From Pseudomonas lalkuanensis (GTDB lineage Bacteria; Pseudomonadota; Gammaproteobacteria; Pseudomonadales; Pseudomonadaceae), in NCBI RefSeq assembly GCF_008807375.1, contig NZ_CP043311.1:3080001-3144000 (forward strand): a stretch of 64,000 nt of DNA, in the 5' to 3' direction. The notes beneath the pieces were generated by a model that saw nothing but the letters and a program-made list of their open reading frames with translations, did not search any database and had not been told where the DNA came from. Positions 51,008-59,962 of this stretch are shown here, piece after piece (position 1 is the stretch's first letter; each line of letters opens with the position of its first letter). Made by a program: the position numbers and the translations under genes.

Positions 51008-51085
51008 TGTATCCGGGGCGTATCCGCAGCCGGAAGCATTTGTAAGCGAGTCAACGGGGAGAGGGGCCGGATACAAAGGGATACA
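51008..51085 (-). promoter_or_regulatory. two GGATACA boxes upstream of the RiPP operon
   Basis: Distal box GGATACAAAGGGATACA (51069 and 51079, perfect units 10 bp apart). Proximal box TGTATCC at 51008 with GTATCC at 51020, the units being 11 bp apart on the minus strand. They lie 94-170 bp upstream of the precursor start. Confidence 0.7.
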
Positions 51086-51314
51086 GGGCCGCCCGAGCCC
51101 TTGCACGATGCCGGATTAAAGCCTCCGAGGAATCCTTTGTGCCAACCCGGCGGTGGAATGCGGCTAAACTTCGCCGTTCATTTATGTGAAACGCTTCGCA
51201 TCTAGGGTTCCCTGATGGATTCCATCCGCGTAGCCCCTGATCCCTGTCGCCAGATCGAACGGCCTCCGCGCCGCTCCGAGCTGCGACTCGCTATTTGTAA
51301 GAGTGCCTTGCCTT

Positions 51315-52058
51315 ATGGAAGAAACCCCAACGACCCTGGTCCTGTTGCCGGGCCTGCTGAACGACGAGCGCCTCTGGGCGCACCAGGCCGCCGCCCTCGC
51401 CGACGAGGTAGACATCCATATCCCCGACCTCACCCGTGATGACAGCATCGCCGCCATGGCCCGGCGCGTGCTGGACGAAGCCCCTGAGCAGTTCGCCCTG
51501 GCGGCACTTTCCATGGGGGGTTACGTCGCCTTCGAAATCATGCGCCAGGCCCCGGAAAGGGTCCTGCGCCTTGCGCTGTTCGACACCATGGCCAGCCTCG
51601 ACTCACCCGAGCGCGCCGCAACCCGCCAGGGGTTGCTGGAGCTTGCCGAACGCGGTCGCTTCATCGGTGTCAGCCCACAGCTGATGCCGCGCCTGATCCA
51701 CCCCCGCTGGCTGGACTCCCAGGTATCCGCCACTGTGCAGCAGATGGCCTCGGCCGTGGGCAAGGACGGTTTCGTGCGCCAGCAGCAGGCGATCATCAAG
51801 CGTGCCGATTCCCTGCCCATGCTGGGCGACATCCAGGTGCCCACCCTGATCGTGGTCGGTGCCGACGACCAGCTCACACCGGTATCCGAAGCCTGGCTGA
51901 TGCATGAACGCATCACCGGCTCGCGACTGGAGATTCTCGAACATTGCGGCCACCTGCCGCCGCTGGAAGAGCCCGAACTCACCACCATCCTGCTGAGGGA
52001 ATGGCTGGCGGTCGAGTTCGATGGCCGGGGCGTACGGGACTTCGTCTACACCTACTGA
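51315..52058 (+). CDS. alpha/beta-hydrolase
   Basis: 247 residues from ATG 51315; a GTG 12 bp upstream is possible and neither has a strong Shine-Dalgarno sequence. Strand VLLPGLLNDERLWAHQ leads into the nucleophile motif ALSMGGYVAFEI. The acid is in VVGADDQLTPVSEAW and the histidine in ILEHCGHLPPLEEPE. It resembles BioH-like or RutD-like carboxylesterases by size and motifs. Substrate unknown. It stands alone between the RiPP operon promoter and a REP pair. Confidence 0.85.
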   Translation: MEETPTTLVLLPGLLNDERLWAHQAAALADEVDIHIPDLTRDDSIAAMARRVLDEAPEQFALAALSMGGYVAFEIMRQAPERVLRLALFDTMASLDSPERAATRQGLLELAERGRFIGVSPQLMPRLIHPRWLDSQVSATVQQMASAVGKDGFVRQQQAIIKRADSLPMLGDIQVPTLIVVGADDQLTPVSEAWLMHERITGSRLEILEHCGHLPPLEEPELTTILLREWLAVEFDGRGVRDFVYTY

Positions 52059-52180
52059 CGGTGTGCAAACCCGTCATTGCTGCGGGTCCACCATCCGGTG
52101 TCGTGCAGAGACGAGAGCGATCCGCTTGGCTCTGTCTGCGTTAGCTGTTGCCAGAGTTCAACCGTCGGTCCAGAAGCCTT

Positions 52181-52235
52181 GTAGGAGCTGGCTTGCCAGC
52201 GAAACGGGACCATTCGCTGGCAAGCCAGCTCCTAC
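52181..52235. repeat. REP element pair
   Basis: Two 23-bp perfect inverted copies (core GGAGCTGGCTTGCCAGC) separated by 9 bp form a cruciform-capable unit typical of Pseudomonas REP sequences. It lies between the hydrolase and NTF2-like genes, which converge. Confidence 0.9.
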
Positions 52236-52305
52236 CGGCAATGCAGCTACTTGCGACACTTGATGCTGACATAGCGATCAGCGTCGCTCCCGCAGCTGTG
52301 CCGGC

Positions 52306-52734
52306 TCAGGCCTTGGCGGTCGCCAGGAAGGCGCCCACGCGCCGGCCCATTTCCTCGCCCAGGGCCTGCAGGCCACTCATGGGACGGACCATCACCTCGA
52401 AGTCGACGATCTTGCCCTGCTCGTCGAAGCGGATCATGTCGATGCCCTTCAGTTCGCGTCCATTGACGCTGGCGCTGAACTCCAGCACCACGCTGCTGCC
52501 ATCGGAGGTGGCCAACTGGCGGTGATAGGTGAAGTCGACGAAGACCTTGAGCACGGTGTTGAGGATGGTGGAGACCACCTTCACCCCCGGATAGGGCGTG
52601 TGGGCCATGGGCGAGCGGAACACCACGTCCGCCGCCAACAGTTCGGGCAGTTCGCTGAGGTCTTGCCGCGCGACCATTTCGTGCCAGCGCGCCAGCGAAA
52701 CGGCGGCCAGGGGATGCAGGTTCAGTTCGGACAT
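52306..52734 (-). CDS. NTF2-like (SnoaL-type) domain protein
   Basis: 142 residues from ATG 52734 (GGAGG 8 bp upstream). The pattern [59 protein letters not shown] and LKGIDMIRFDEQGKIVDFEV is that of the cone-shaped NTF2 fold. Such proteins are isomerases, hydrolases or binding proteins for small hydrophobic molecules. No catalytic residue set is evident. It is probably monocistronic. Confidence 0.8.
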   Translation of the reverse strand: MSELNLHPLAAVSLARWHEMVARQDLSELPELLAADVVFRSPMAHTPYPGVKVVSTILNTVLKVFVDFTYHRQLATSDGSSVVLEFSASVNGRELKGIDMIRFDEQGKIVDFEVMVRPMSGLQALGEEMGRRVGAFLATAKA

Positions 52735-52893
52735 GCTGTATTCCTCCCAATCGTTCTTCTTGTGGCAGCACACCCGCCACGCGCCAGCGCGGCGGAGAGC
52801 CTGGTGACGGAGGACGATACGAGCCGGGTTACCCCGGCTCAATGATCGAAAATGACAGTCGACTGATCCTGCCGTACAACTTTTGCCGCCCGT

Positions 52894-53397
52894 TCAGTGG
52901 TGCGCGCGGGTCACCAGGAAGTTCGAAAGTTGCGGGTCATCAGCCACTTCGATGGCATGCACCGGACGCGGCAGCTGGTCCAGCACAGTGCGCCAGAAGG
53001 CGGTCGCCGCCTGATCCTGGCGATAGAAACGAACCAGCCAATTGCCCTCCCCGCTCGTCAGCACCTGGGTGGCCAGGGCGCGGCCGATACCCAACCGGCG
53101 GTACTTCTTCAGGACGAACAGGTCGGCCAGTTCCAGGGCATCGATCCCCGGCAACTCGCTGCGTTCGATCAGCAGGAAGCCGGCAATGAAGCCGTCCACC
53201 AGGATCAGGTTGGCGCTCCACTGCGGCTCCTGCCAGTAACGCTCCAGATGCTCGTCGTGGATGTAGAAACGACCGTCCACCTCCACGTCTTCCTGCTCCC
53301 AGTCCGAAGACTCGTAGGCATAGAACTGGTACAGGTTGCGGATCAGCTCGGCGTGCTCCGAGCCGGTTTCCACCAGCTCCACCGTGGCGCCACTCAT
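52894..53397 (-). CDS. GNAT family N-acetyltransferase
   Basis: 167 residues from ATG 53397 (GAGG 7 bp upstream). The acetyl-CoA loop is KKYRRLGIGRALATQVL, preceded by strand ALELADLFVL and the segment NLILVDGFIAGFLLIERSEL. The N-terminal part (AELIRNLYQFYAYESSDWEQ) and the C-terminal motif WLVRFYRQDQAATAFW fit small-molecule or protein acetyltransferases. Substrate unknown. A 170-bp gap separates it from the deiminase operon end at 53568. Confidence 0.85.
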   Translation of the reverse strand: MSGATVELVETGSEHAELIRNLYQFYAYESSDWEQEDVEVDGRFYIHDEHLERYWQEPQWSANLILVDGFIAGFLLIERSELPGIDALELADLFVLKKYRRLGIGRALATQVLTSGEGNWLVRFYRQDQAATAFWRTVLDQLPRPVHAIEVADDPQLSNFLVTRAHH

Positions 53398-53567
53398 GGC
53401 AGGGCCTCGACGATGGGGTGACGGGAAACGGAGTCGCGGATCGAAGGCATGGGCATCTCGTTGAACAGGCATCTGGGCGGGGCGGTCATTCTAACGGACC
53501 GGAAGGATGCCGGTGATCACCATGCCCGGCGGCAGGAGGCCCATCAGCCCCCTGCCCCGCAGCCACA

Positions 53568-54692
53568 TCAAACCAGCGGCAGGTTCTTGGTCACGCAGTG
53601 GATCCCACCACCGCCGGCGGCGATCGGGTCGATGTTGAGCTGCTCCACCACTCGCCCAGGATAGAGCGTCGTCAGCAGGTCCTTGCAGTACTTGTCCGCT
53701 GCCGCGTCGCCGAACTGCGGGGCGATGACGGCGCCATTGATCGGCAGGTAGTTGATGTAGCCCGGCGCGAAATCCGGGTTGTTGCTGGTGTACTGGTTGC
53801 TGCGCACCTTCAGGGGCGGCGGCAGGGTGTGCACCACCAGTTTGCCGCCATCGGCATCGGTGGCGGCATTGAGGATTTCCAGGTGCTTGCGGGTAACCGC
53901 GTAGTCGTAGGACTTGGGGTCGTTGTCCAGGTTGGCGATCACCACGCCCGGCTTGACGAAGCGCGCGTAGAAGTCGACGTGGGCATCGGTAATGTCCTTG
54001 TCCTTGATGCCAGGCAGCCAGATGATCTTGCGCAGGCCGAGGTTGGCCTTCAGTTCGGCCTCGATCTGCGCCTTGCTCATGCCCGGATTGCGGTTGCTGT
54101 TCACCCAGCAGCTCTCGGTCATGATCGCGGTGCCGTGGCCGTCCACCTCGATGCCACCGCCCTCGCCCACCAGCGCACTGCGAATGTAGTTGGCCTCCAT
54201 TTCGTAGCTGAGGGTGCCGGCCACGCGGGTGTCGTTGGCCGCCGTCTGCTTGCTGCCCCAGCCGTTGAAGTTGAAGTCCACCAGACCCAGGCCACCCGCC
54301 CCGTCCACCACGAAGCAACCGCCGTAGTCCCGGACCCAGACGTCATCCAGCGCCATGGTGATGAATTCGATGTTGGTGGTGCCGCATTTGTTCTTGGCCT
54401 GGGCCAGCTGGCTGGCACGGCAGAGCACGGTGACCGGCTGGTACTTGGCGATGGTCTTGGCCAGTTGGGCGATGGTGTTGTTCACCGCCGTCTCCCAGCC
54501 CTGCCAGACGCGGGAAGAGGCCGCGAAGGCCAGGATCACCCGCTCCTGCGTGGCCTGCTCGTCGGGCATGTACCAGCTGCTGGCCAGGGCCGCGGAAATG
54601 CGCGACGCATCCAGGCCAAGGCCCAGGGAAGCGACGGCGCCAATTCCGCTGGCGGCCATCATCTGCTTGATGAAGTCACGGCGAGTAGACAT
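53568..54692 (-). CDS. Tat-exported agmatine deiminase-like protein (PAD family)
   Basis: 374 residues from ATG 54692 (AGAGGA 7 bp upstream). The start STRRDFIKQMMAASGIGAVA is a twin-arginine signal, so the mature enzyme is periplasmic. The deiminase catalytic residues are present: MALDDVWVRDYGGCF, EGGGIEVDGHGTAIM, DAHVDFYARFV and the catalytic cysteine C366 in GGGGIHCVTKNLP. It is a paralogue of the cytoplasmic AguA encoded at 56793. It probably converts agmatine or another guanidino compound to its ureido form outside the cytoplasm. It is the last gene of the operon. Confidence 0.88.
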   Translation of the reverse strand: MSTRRDFIKQMMAASGIGAVASLGLGLDASRISAALASSWYMPDEQATQERVILAFAASSRVWQGWETAVNNTIAQLAKTIAKYQPVTVLCRASQLAQAKNKCGTTNIEFITMALDDVWVRDYGGCFVVDGAGGLGLVDFNFNGWGSKQTAANDTRVAGTLSYEMEANYIRSALVGEGGGIEVDGHGTAIMTESCWVNSNRNPGMSKAQIEAELKANLGLRKIIWLPGIKDKDITDAHVDFYARFVKPGVVIANLDNDPKSYDYAVTRKHLEILNAATDADGGKLVVHTLPPPLKVRSNQYTSNNPDFAPGYINYLPINGAVIAPQFGDAAADKYCKDLLTTLYPGRVVEQLNIDPIAAGGGGIHCVTKNLPLV

Positions 54693-54775
54693 GCAAAGTC
54701 CTCTGTTGATTGGGATTTCGGGGCGCAGCATCACCCTGCCCGGGTCGCGCCCCGTGCTCTTGGCAGTACGCGGTT

Positions 54776-55878
54776 TCAGTGGTGGATGGAGGTCTTGAAG
54801 GTGGTCCAGGCGCGCATTCGCGCACGCATGTCTCGCTGCGGGATGTCCTTGCCGGGTATCAGCCGCTCGTAGGTGGCTTCGTCCACGTAGATATCCGGGT
54901 TGTTGCGCATGTCGGCGGCCACCATCGGTCGTGCCTTGGCGCTGGAGGTGGGATAGCCGGTGGCATTGCTGATCGCCGCCATGTTTTCGGGGCGCATGAT
55001 GAAGTTGATCAAGGCGTAAGCGTACTCGGGGTGTCTGGCGTCGGCGGGAATGGCCATGGTGTCCATCCAGACCGTGGTGCCTTCGACCGGTATGCGGTAC
55101 TGGAAGTTCGTCGCCTTGCCAGCCTCGTCTGCGGCGCGCTGGGCCTGGGTCATGTCGCCGCTGTAACCGAGGGACAGGCAGATATCGCCATTGACCAGCT
55201 GGGTCACCGGCTGTGACTGGAACTTGCGGATATACGGCTTGATGGAACCCAGCAGTGCGACCGCCTCGGCCAGATCGGCCGGCTTGCTGCTGCGCGGGTT
55301 GTGGCCGAGTAATTCAGCACCACGGCCAGCACCTCGTCGGGCGAGTCGATCATCGAGATTCCGCAGTCGGCGAACTTCGCCGCCAGCTCAGGCTTGAAGA
55401 TCAGGTCCAGGCTGTTCACCGGCGCGCCGGCCAGGCGCTCGTCGATCATCTGCTGGTTGTAGGTCAGACCGATGGTGCCCCAGGTATAGGGCGCCGTGGC
55501 ATGGCGCGAGTACGGGTAGCGGGTTTGCAGTGTGCGCAGGCCGGGCTCGATGTCATCCAGGTGCTCGAGCCTGCCCGGGTCCAGCTTCTGCAGGGCGCCG
55601 GCGCGCATCAGGCGCTCGGCCACGGTGTCGCCGGGGAAGATCAGGTCATAGCCGCTGTGGCCGGACATCATCTTCGCTTCCAGGGTCTCGCTGCTGTCCA
55701 TCACGTCATAGATGACCTGGATACCGGTTTCCTTGGTGAAGGCGCTCAAGGTGTCCGGAGCGAAGTAATCCGCCCAGTTGTACAGGCGCAGGATCTTCTC
55801 CTCGGCCTGGGCCGCGAACTGCGCGCAGACCAGGCCAAGGCTCAGCGAGACGATCAACAGCTTCTTGATGGCTTCCAT
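54776..55878 (-). pseudogene. PotF/SpuD-type polyamine-binding protein gene with a 1-bp frameshift
   Basis: The first part (55878 down to about 55309) has a signal peptide (KKLLIVSLSLGLVCAQFAAQ) and reads ILRLYNWADYFAPDTLSAFT, LIFPGDTVAERLM and SPDEVLAVVLNY. The family sequence then continues in the next frame (TQLVNGDICLSLGYSGD, YRIPVEGTTVWMDTMAIPAD) to the stop at 54776. One C is missing after the codons for LNY, near 55309; restoring it gives one 367-residue frame, the usual family length. As read, the protein is truncated. No permease or ATPase genes are adjacent. A sequencing error cannot be excluded. Confidence 0.85.
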
Positions 55879-55880
55879 CT

Positions 55881-56789
55881 TCAGGCTCCCCGGCGCTGCC
55901 AGCGTTCATGGGTTTGACGTCCATCCAGCCCCAGCAGCGGGCCGTACATTTCCGGGCGACGGTCACGGTAGACGCCCCAGTTCAGGCGCTCCTCGCGCAT
56001 GGCCGTAAGGTCGAGCCGCTGGACCAGCACGCCGGTGCCGTCGCGGTCGGCTTCGGCCAGCAGCTTGCCCTTGTGGTCGGTGATGAAGGACGAGCCGTAG
56101 AAGCGCATCCGCAGCTGCGGGTCAGTCGTCGCCACCTCTTCGCCCACGCGATTGGCCGCGATCACCGGAAGGATGTTGGCGGCGGCATGGCCGCGCTGGG
56201 CCAGTCGCCAGTGATCGCGGGAATCCAGCGCCGCCGCGCCCGGCTCGGAGCCGATGGCGGTCGGATAGAGCAGCACTTCGGCGCCCATCAGCGCCAGGCA
56301 GCGGGCCGTTTCGGGGAACCACTGATCCCAGCAGATGCCGACACCGATCCGCCCGTAGGCGCTATCCCAGACGCGGAAACCGGTATCGCCGGGGCTGAAG
56401 TACTCCTTCTCCTGGTAGCCGACGGCGTTGGGGATGTGCGTCTTGCGATACACACCAAGCAGGCGGCCATCAGCATCGGCCACTGCCAGGGAGTTGAAGA
56501 AGGCGTTTCCGGCGCGCTCGAACCAGCTCAGCGGCAGTACCACGCCCAATTCCCGGGCAAGGTCGGCAAAGCGCTTGAGTATGGAGCTGCTGCCATATTC
56601 CTGGGCCAGGGCGAGGTGCTTGTGGTCCTGCTCGATGCAGAAGTACGGGGTAGCGAACAGCTCCTGCAGGAGGATCAGTTGCGCACCCTTGGCGGCGGCC
56701 TCCCGGACCAGGCGCTCGGCCTGGTCGAGGTTGCTTTCAAGGTCCCAGCTACACGCGAACTGGGTGGTGGCGACGGTCAGCATGCTCAT
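55881..56789 (-). CDS. aguB: N-carbamoylputrescine amidohydrolase AguB
   Basis: 302 residues of the nitrilase superfamily. The catalytic Glu, Lys and Cys are in LILLQELFATPYF, VYRKTHIPN and GVGICWDQWFPETA. It also has GRIGVGICW and the C-terminal LNWGVYRDRRPEMYGPLL typical of AguB. It converts N-carbamoylputrescine to putrescine, carbon dioxide and ammonia, the step after AguA. The gene starts 3 bp after the aguA stop and ends 2 bp before the binding-protein gene, so all four genes form one tightly packed operon. Confidence 0.93.
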   Translation of the reverse strand: MSMLTVATTQFACSWDLESNLDQAERLVREAAAKGAQLILLQELFATPYFCIEQDHKHLALAQEYGSSSILKRFADLARELGVVLPLSWFERAGNAFFNSLAVADADGRLLGVYRKTHIPNAVGYQEKEYFSPGDTGFRVWDSAYGRIGVGICWDQWFPETARCLALMGAEVLLYPTAIGSEPGAAALDSRDHWRLAQRGHAAANILPVIAANRVGEEVATTDPQLRMRFYGSSFITDHKGKLLAEADRDGTGVLVQRLDLTAMREERLNWGVYRDRRPEMYGPLLGLDGRQTHERWQRRGA

Positions 56790-56792
56790 ACG

Positions 56793-57842
56793 TCACCCCT
56801 TCAGCGGCCAGGCCGGCTGCTGCTGGGTGATGCAGTGCACACCGCCGCCGCCATGGGCCAGGGTATTGATCTGTACCGGCACCACTTCGCGGCCCGGGAA
56901 CGCCATGCGCAGGGTTGCCGCGGCTTCTTCGTCGGCGGCGATGCCGTAGGCCGGCATGATGACCGCGCCGTTGGCGATGTAGAAATTGGTGTAGGAGGCG
57001 CAGAATACTTCGGCGTCCTGATCCACCGCTTCGCTGGCTTCGTAGAGTTCGAGCATCTCGAAACGGCGCCCCTGGGCGTCGGTGGAAAGCTCCAGGGCGC
57101 GACGGTTCTCGCGCGCCACCTGGGCGTAGGTCGAAGACTGGTCGCGGGTCGCATCGATCAGCAGCGCACCCGGACGGGCGAAGGCGCATACGCCATCGAC
57201 GTGGCCGTCGGTCATGTCACCGGTGACGTAATCGGGATCGCCCGGCAGCCAGATGGTCTTCTTCACCCCCAGCAGGCGAGCAAAAATCTCTTCCATTTCC
57301 ACCTTGCTCATGCCCGGGTTGCGGTTGGGGTTGAGCAGCACGGATTCGGTGGTGATCAGCGTGCCCTGCCCGTCCACATGGATGGCACCGCCTTCGTTGA
57401 CCAGGAAGGTATCGAGACACTCCAGGCCCAGGTGGCCGAGGATGCGCTGGGCCAGGCTTTCATCCAGGTCGAAGGACGATTTGCTACCCCAGGCGTTGAA
57501 GCGCCAGTTGACGCCGGCAGTGCCCAGGCGCGGATGGCAGACGAAGCTCGGACCGGAGTCTCGGCACCAGCTGTCGTTGATCGCCAGTTCCACCAGTTCG
57601 ATGTTCGCGCCGCAGAGCTCGCGAGCACGGTCCGCGGCGGAGGGGTCGACCACCATCTTCACCGGCTCGAAGCGGGCGATGGCGTTGGCCACGCGGGCGA
57701 AATCGACCTGCACGTCGGCCAGGGTCACGCCCCACCCGTTTTCCCAGAGCGCCTGGTTGTGGGGGAAGGCCATCCAGGTGGCAGCGTGCGGAACCCATTC
57801 AGCGGGCATTACCCAGCCGTTCTGAGAATCGTTGATTTGCAT
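56793..57842 (-). CDS. aguA: agmatine deiminase AguA
   Basis: 349 residues, cytoplasmic. Catalytic residues of the guanidino-modifying family are visible: NDSWCRDSGPSFVC, NEGGAIHVDGQGTLITTESV, DGHVDGVCAFARPG and the nucleophile C337 in GGGGVHCITQQQP. The N terminus MPAEWVPHAATWMAFPHN is diagnostic of agmatine deiminase. The enzyme makes N-carbamoylputrescine from agmatine. It is the first gene of the operon and is divergent from a GcvA-like LysR regulator; a 14-bp palindrome lies between them. Confidence 0.95.
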   Translation of the reverse strand: MQINDSQNGWVMPAEWVPHAATWMAFPHNQALWENGWGVTLADVQVDFARVANAIARFEPVKMVVDPSAADRARELCGANIELVELAINDSWCRDSGPSFVCHPRLGTAGVNWRFNAWGSKSSFDLDESLAQRILGHLGLECLDTFLVNEGGAIHVDGQGTLITTESVLLNPNRNPGMSKVEMEEIFARLLGVKKTIWLPGDPDYVTGDMTDGHVDGVCAFARPGALLIDATRDQSSTYAQVARENRRALELSTDAQGRRFEMLELYEASEAVDQDAEVFCASYTNFYIANGAVIMPAYGIAADEEAAATLRMAFPGREVVPVQINTLAHGGGGVHCITQQQPAWPLKG

Positions 57843-57879
57843 ACAAATGCCTTGATTAAGTTTTTGTTATCACGAATAA

Positions 57880-57893
57880 ACCACGGCCGTGGT
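57880..57893. promoter_or_regulatory. 14-bp palindrome in the aguA/LysR intergenic region
   Basis: ACCACGGCCGTGGT is perfect and lies 38 bp upstream of aguA and 83 bp upstream of the LysR-type gene. It may be the operator of either promoter. Confidence 0.5.
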
Positions 57894-57975
57894 AATGGCT
57901 TGCATGCTAGGCCTTTAAAAGTGTCGCAACAAACGATAGATTTTGCGGATTACTGATTAGTAGGCCTTATCGATC

Positions 57976-58866
57976 ATGCTGAAACACTGGCCACCGCTGA
58001 ATGCCCTGCGCGGCTTCGAAGCCGCCGCCCGCCTCGGCAGCTTCCACAAGGCCGCCGAAGAACTGCACCTCACCCAATCGGCCATCAGCCAGCAGATCCG
58101 CAGCCTGGAAAGCTTCCTCGAACAGCCGCTGTTTTTCCGCAACGGGCGCAGCGTGGCGCTGACCGATGCCGGCTTCGACCTGCTCAGCACCACCCAGTCG
58201 CTGCTGCAGCACCTGGCCGTGGGCATCCGTCGCCTGGACCAGTACCGCAAACCCAACCAGTTGGTGGTCAACACCACGCCCGCCTTCGCCCATCACTGGC
58301 TGGTGCCGCGCCTGGCGGACTTCCACCAGCGCCACCCGCAGGTCGACCTCTGGTTGCTGACCACCGACGAGACCCCGGACATGGCCACCCAGACCATCAA
58401 CATCGCCGTGCGCGACGATCTCAGCGCGCAGGCCGAATGCAGTTTTCGCGTGCTGCTGGAGGACCGTCTGTACCCGGCCTGCCACCCCAGCGTGCTGGAG
58501 CTGGCGGCAGACGCCCGCACCACGTTGCACGGCGAGCGTGAAATGGACTGGAGTCACTGGCAGGTACAGGGCGGCGCCAATGTCGGTCAGCAAAGCCAGG
58601 GACTGAACTTCTCCGATCCCGGCCTGCTGCTGGATGCCGCCAGCCAGGGGCTCGGCATCGCCCTGGTCAGCCACCTCCTCGCCGGGCGTGCGCGGGACCA
58701 GGGCCTGCTCGTGCCCATGTCGGAACAGACAGTGCGCGGCCCGAACTGGAGCTGGCTGGTACGCCGCGAGAACGAGGGCGACCCGCTCACCCGCAGCTTC
58801 TGCGACTGGTTGACCGAGGCCCTGGGAGGGAGTTGCGGCGCGCTGGAAAGATCAGGCCGGGGGTAG
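57976..58866 (+). CDS. GcvA-like LysR family regulator
   Basis: 296 residues. LKHWPPLNALRGFEAAARLG, SFHKAAEELHLTQSAISQQI and FFRNGRSVALTDAG form the winged helix-turn-helix; the wording FEAAARLGSFHKAAEEL is typical of the GcvA group. The effector domain contains NTTPAFAHHWLVPRLADFHQ. Divergent transcription from aguA suggests control of agmatine use, probably with agmatine or N-carbamoylputrescine as effector (inference). It ends 4 bp before the convergent napC stop. Confidence 0.9.
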   Translation: MLKHWPPLNALRGFEAAARLGSFHKAAEELHLTQSAISQQIRSLESFLEQPLFFRNGRSVALTDAGFDLLSTTQSLLQHLAVGIRRLDQYRKPNQLVVNTTPAFAHHWLVPRLADFHQRHPQVDLWLLTTDETPDMATQTINIAVRDDLSAQAECSFRVLLEDRLYPACHPSVLELAADARTTLHGEREMDWSHWQVQGGANVGQQSQGLNFSDPGLLLDAASQGLGIALVSHLLAGRARDQGLLVPMSEQTVRGPNWSWLVRRENEGDPLTRSFCDWLTEALGGSCGALERSGRG

Positions 58867-58870
58867 ATTC

Positions 58871-59467
58871 CTACCAGCCCTTGACCCCGCTCATGTCCGG
58901 CAGTCGATGGGCGATCCCCTTGTGGCAGTCGATGCACGTGGCCTTGCCGCCGGCCAATGCCGTCGAGTGCATCTGCCGCGCCCTGACGCTCTGCCGGGTG
59001 AAGTCCATGAACTCGAAGTTGTGGCAGTTGCGGCACTCCAGCGAGTCGTTGGCCTTCAGCCGTGCCCATTCGTGCTCCGCCAGTTCGCGCCGCTTTTCGA
59101 GGAATCTGTCACGACTGTTGATGGTGCCGAAGATCTTTCCCCAGACCTCCTTGGACGCCTGCATCTTGCGGGCGATCTTGTCGGTCCACTGATGCGGCAC
59201 ATGGCAATCCGGGCAGGTGGCGCGTACACCCGAGCGATTACTGTAGTGGATGGTGTCCTTCAGTTCGACGAAGACGTTATCCCGCATTTCATGGCACGAG
59301 ATGCAGAAGGCTTCGGTGTTGGTCGCCTCCAGGGCGGTGTTGAAGCCACCCCAGAAGACGATACCCGCCAGGAAACCACCCAGGGTCAGAAAACCCAGGC
59401 TGTAATGCACGCTCGGCCGGCGCAGGACGGCCCAGTATTGGCGAAGCAGATTCAACAAGGCTTTCAT
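58871..59467 (-). CDS. napC: NapC tetrahaem cytochrome c
   Basis: 198 residues from ATG 59467. One N-terminal membrane anchor ([20 protein letters not shown]) is followed by four CXXCH haem sites: CISCH, CPDCH, CRNCH and CIDCH. NapC is a NapC/NirT-type quinol dehydrogenase that passes electrons from ubiquinol or menaquinol to NapAB in the periplasm. It is the last gene of napEDABC, 7 bp after napB. No napF, napG or napH is present. Confidence 0.95.
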   Translation of the reverse strand: MKALLNLLRQYWAVLRRPSVHYSLGFLTLGGFLAGIVFWGGFNTALEATNTEAFCISCHEMRDNVFVELKDTIHYSNRSGVRATCPDCHVPHQWTDKIARKMQASKEVWGKIFGTINSRDRFLEKRRELAEHEWARLKANDSLECRNCHNFEFMDFTRQSVRARQMHSTALAGGKATCIDCHKGIAHRLPDMSGVKGW

Positions 59468-59474
59468 GCACACC

Positions 59475-59951
59475 TCACGGCGTTTGCCCGGCGCGCTGCA
59501 CTTCGTCCTGCAGCACTTGGTCGATGGTGCGGAACCGGTTTTCCACCAGCGGTTTCACATCCGTCTGGGACACGTGGCACTGGTTGCAAAAGTAGCGGCG
59601 CGGGGAAACCGCAGCCAGTGCCTGGCCGTCACGGTCCATGTAGTGGGTGATGCTGATCATGGGTGCCTGGGTGCGCGGGGCGTTAGCGCGGCTGTGGCAG
59701 GACAGGCACTTGTTGCTGTTCTTGTCCACCTGGTAGCTGCTGATGGAATGGGGAATGGTTGGCGGCTGATCCGGGTAAATGCGTTCGCGCTTGATGTCCT
59801 TGTTCTCTTCAGTCGCCAGGGGCGGCGCCGATTGCGTCTCGGTCAGGGTGCCGCCGGGACGACGACCGTCCGGGGCGGGGGCATCCAGCGGATAGTCGGC
59901 GGCCTGTACGCCGGCAACCAACAAGGCAAGCAGCAGAGTCAGGGTCTTCAT
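59475..59951 (-). CDS. napB: NapB dihaem cytochrome c subunit
   Basis: 158 residues from ATG 59951 (AAGGAG 8 bp upstream). A signal peptide ([16 protein letters not shown]) precedes a periplasmic protein with two haem sites, CLSCH and CNQCH. Family blocks are [20 protein letters not shown] and [14 protein letters not shown]. It receives electrons from NapC and passes them to the molybdenum subunit NapA. It starts 11 bp after the napA stop. Confidence 0.95.
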   Translation of the reverse strand: MKTLTLLLALLVAGVQAADYPLDAPAPDGRRPGGTLTETQSAPPLATEENKDIKRERIYPDQPPTIPHSISSYQVDKNSNKCLSCHSRANAPRTQAPMISITHYMDRDGQALAAVSPRRYFCNQCHVSQTDVKPLVENRFRTIDQVLQDEVQRAGQTP

Positions 59952-59962
59952 GGTCGTACTCC

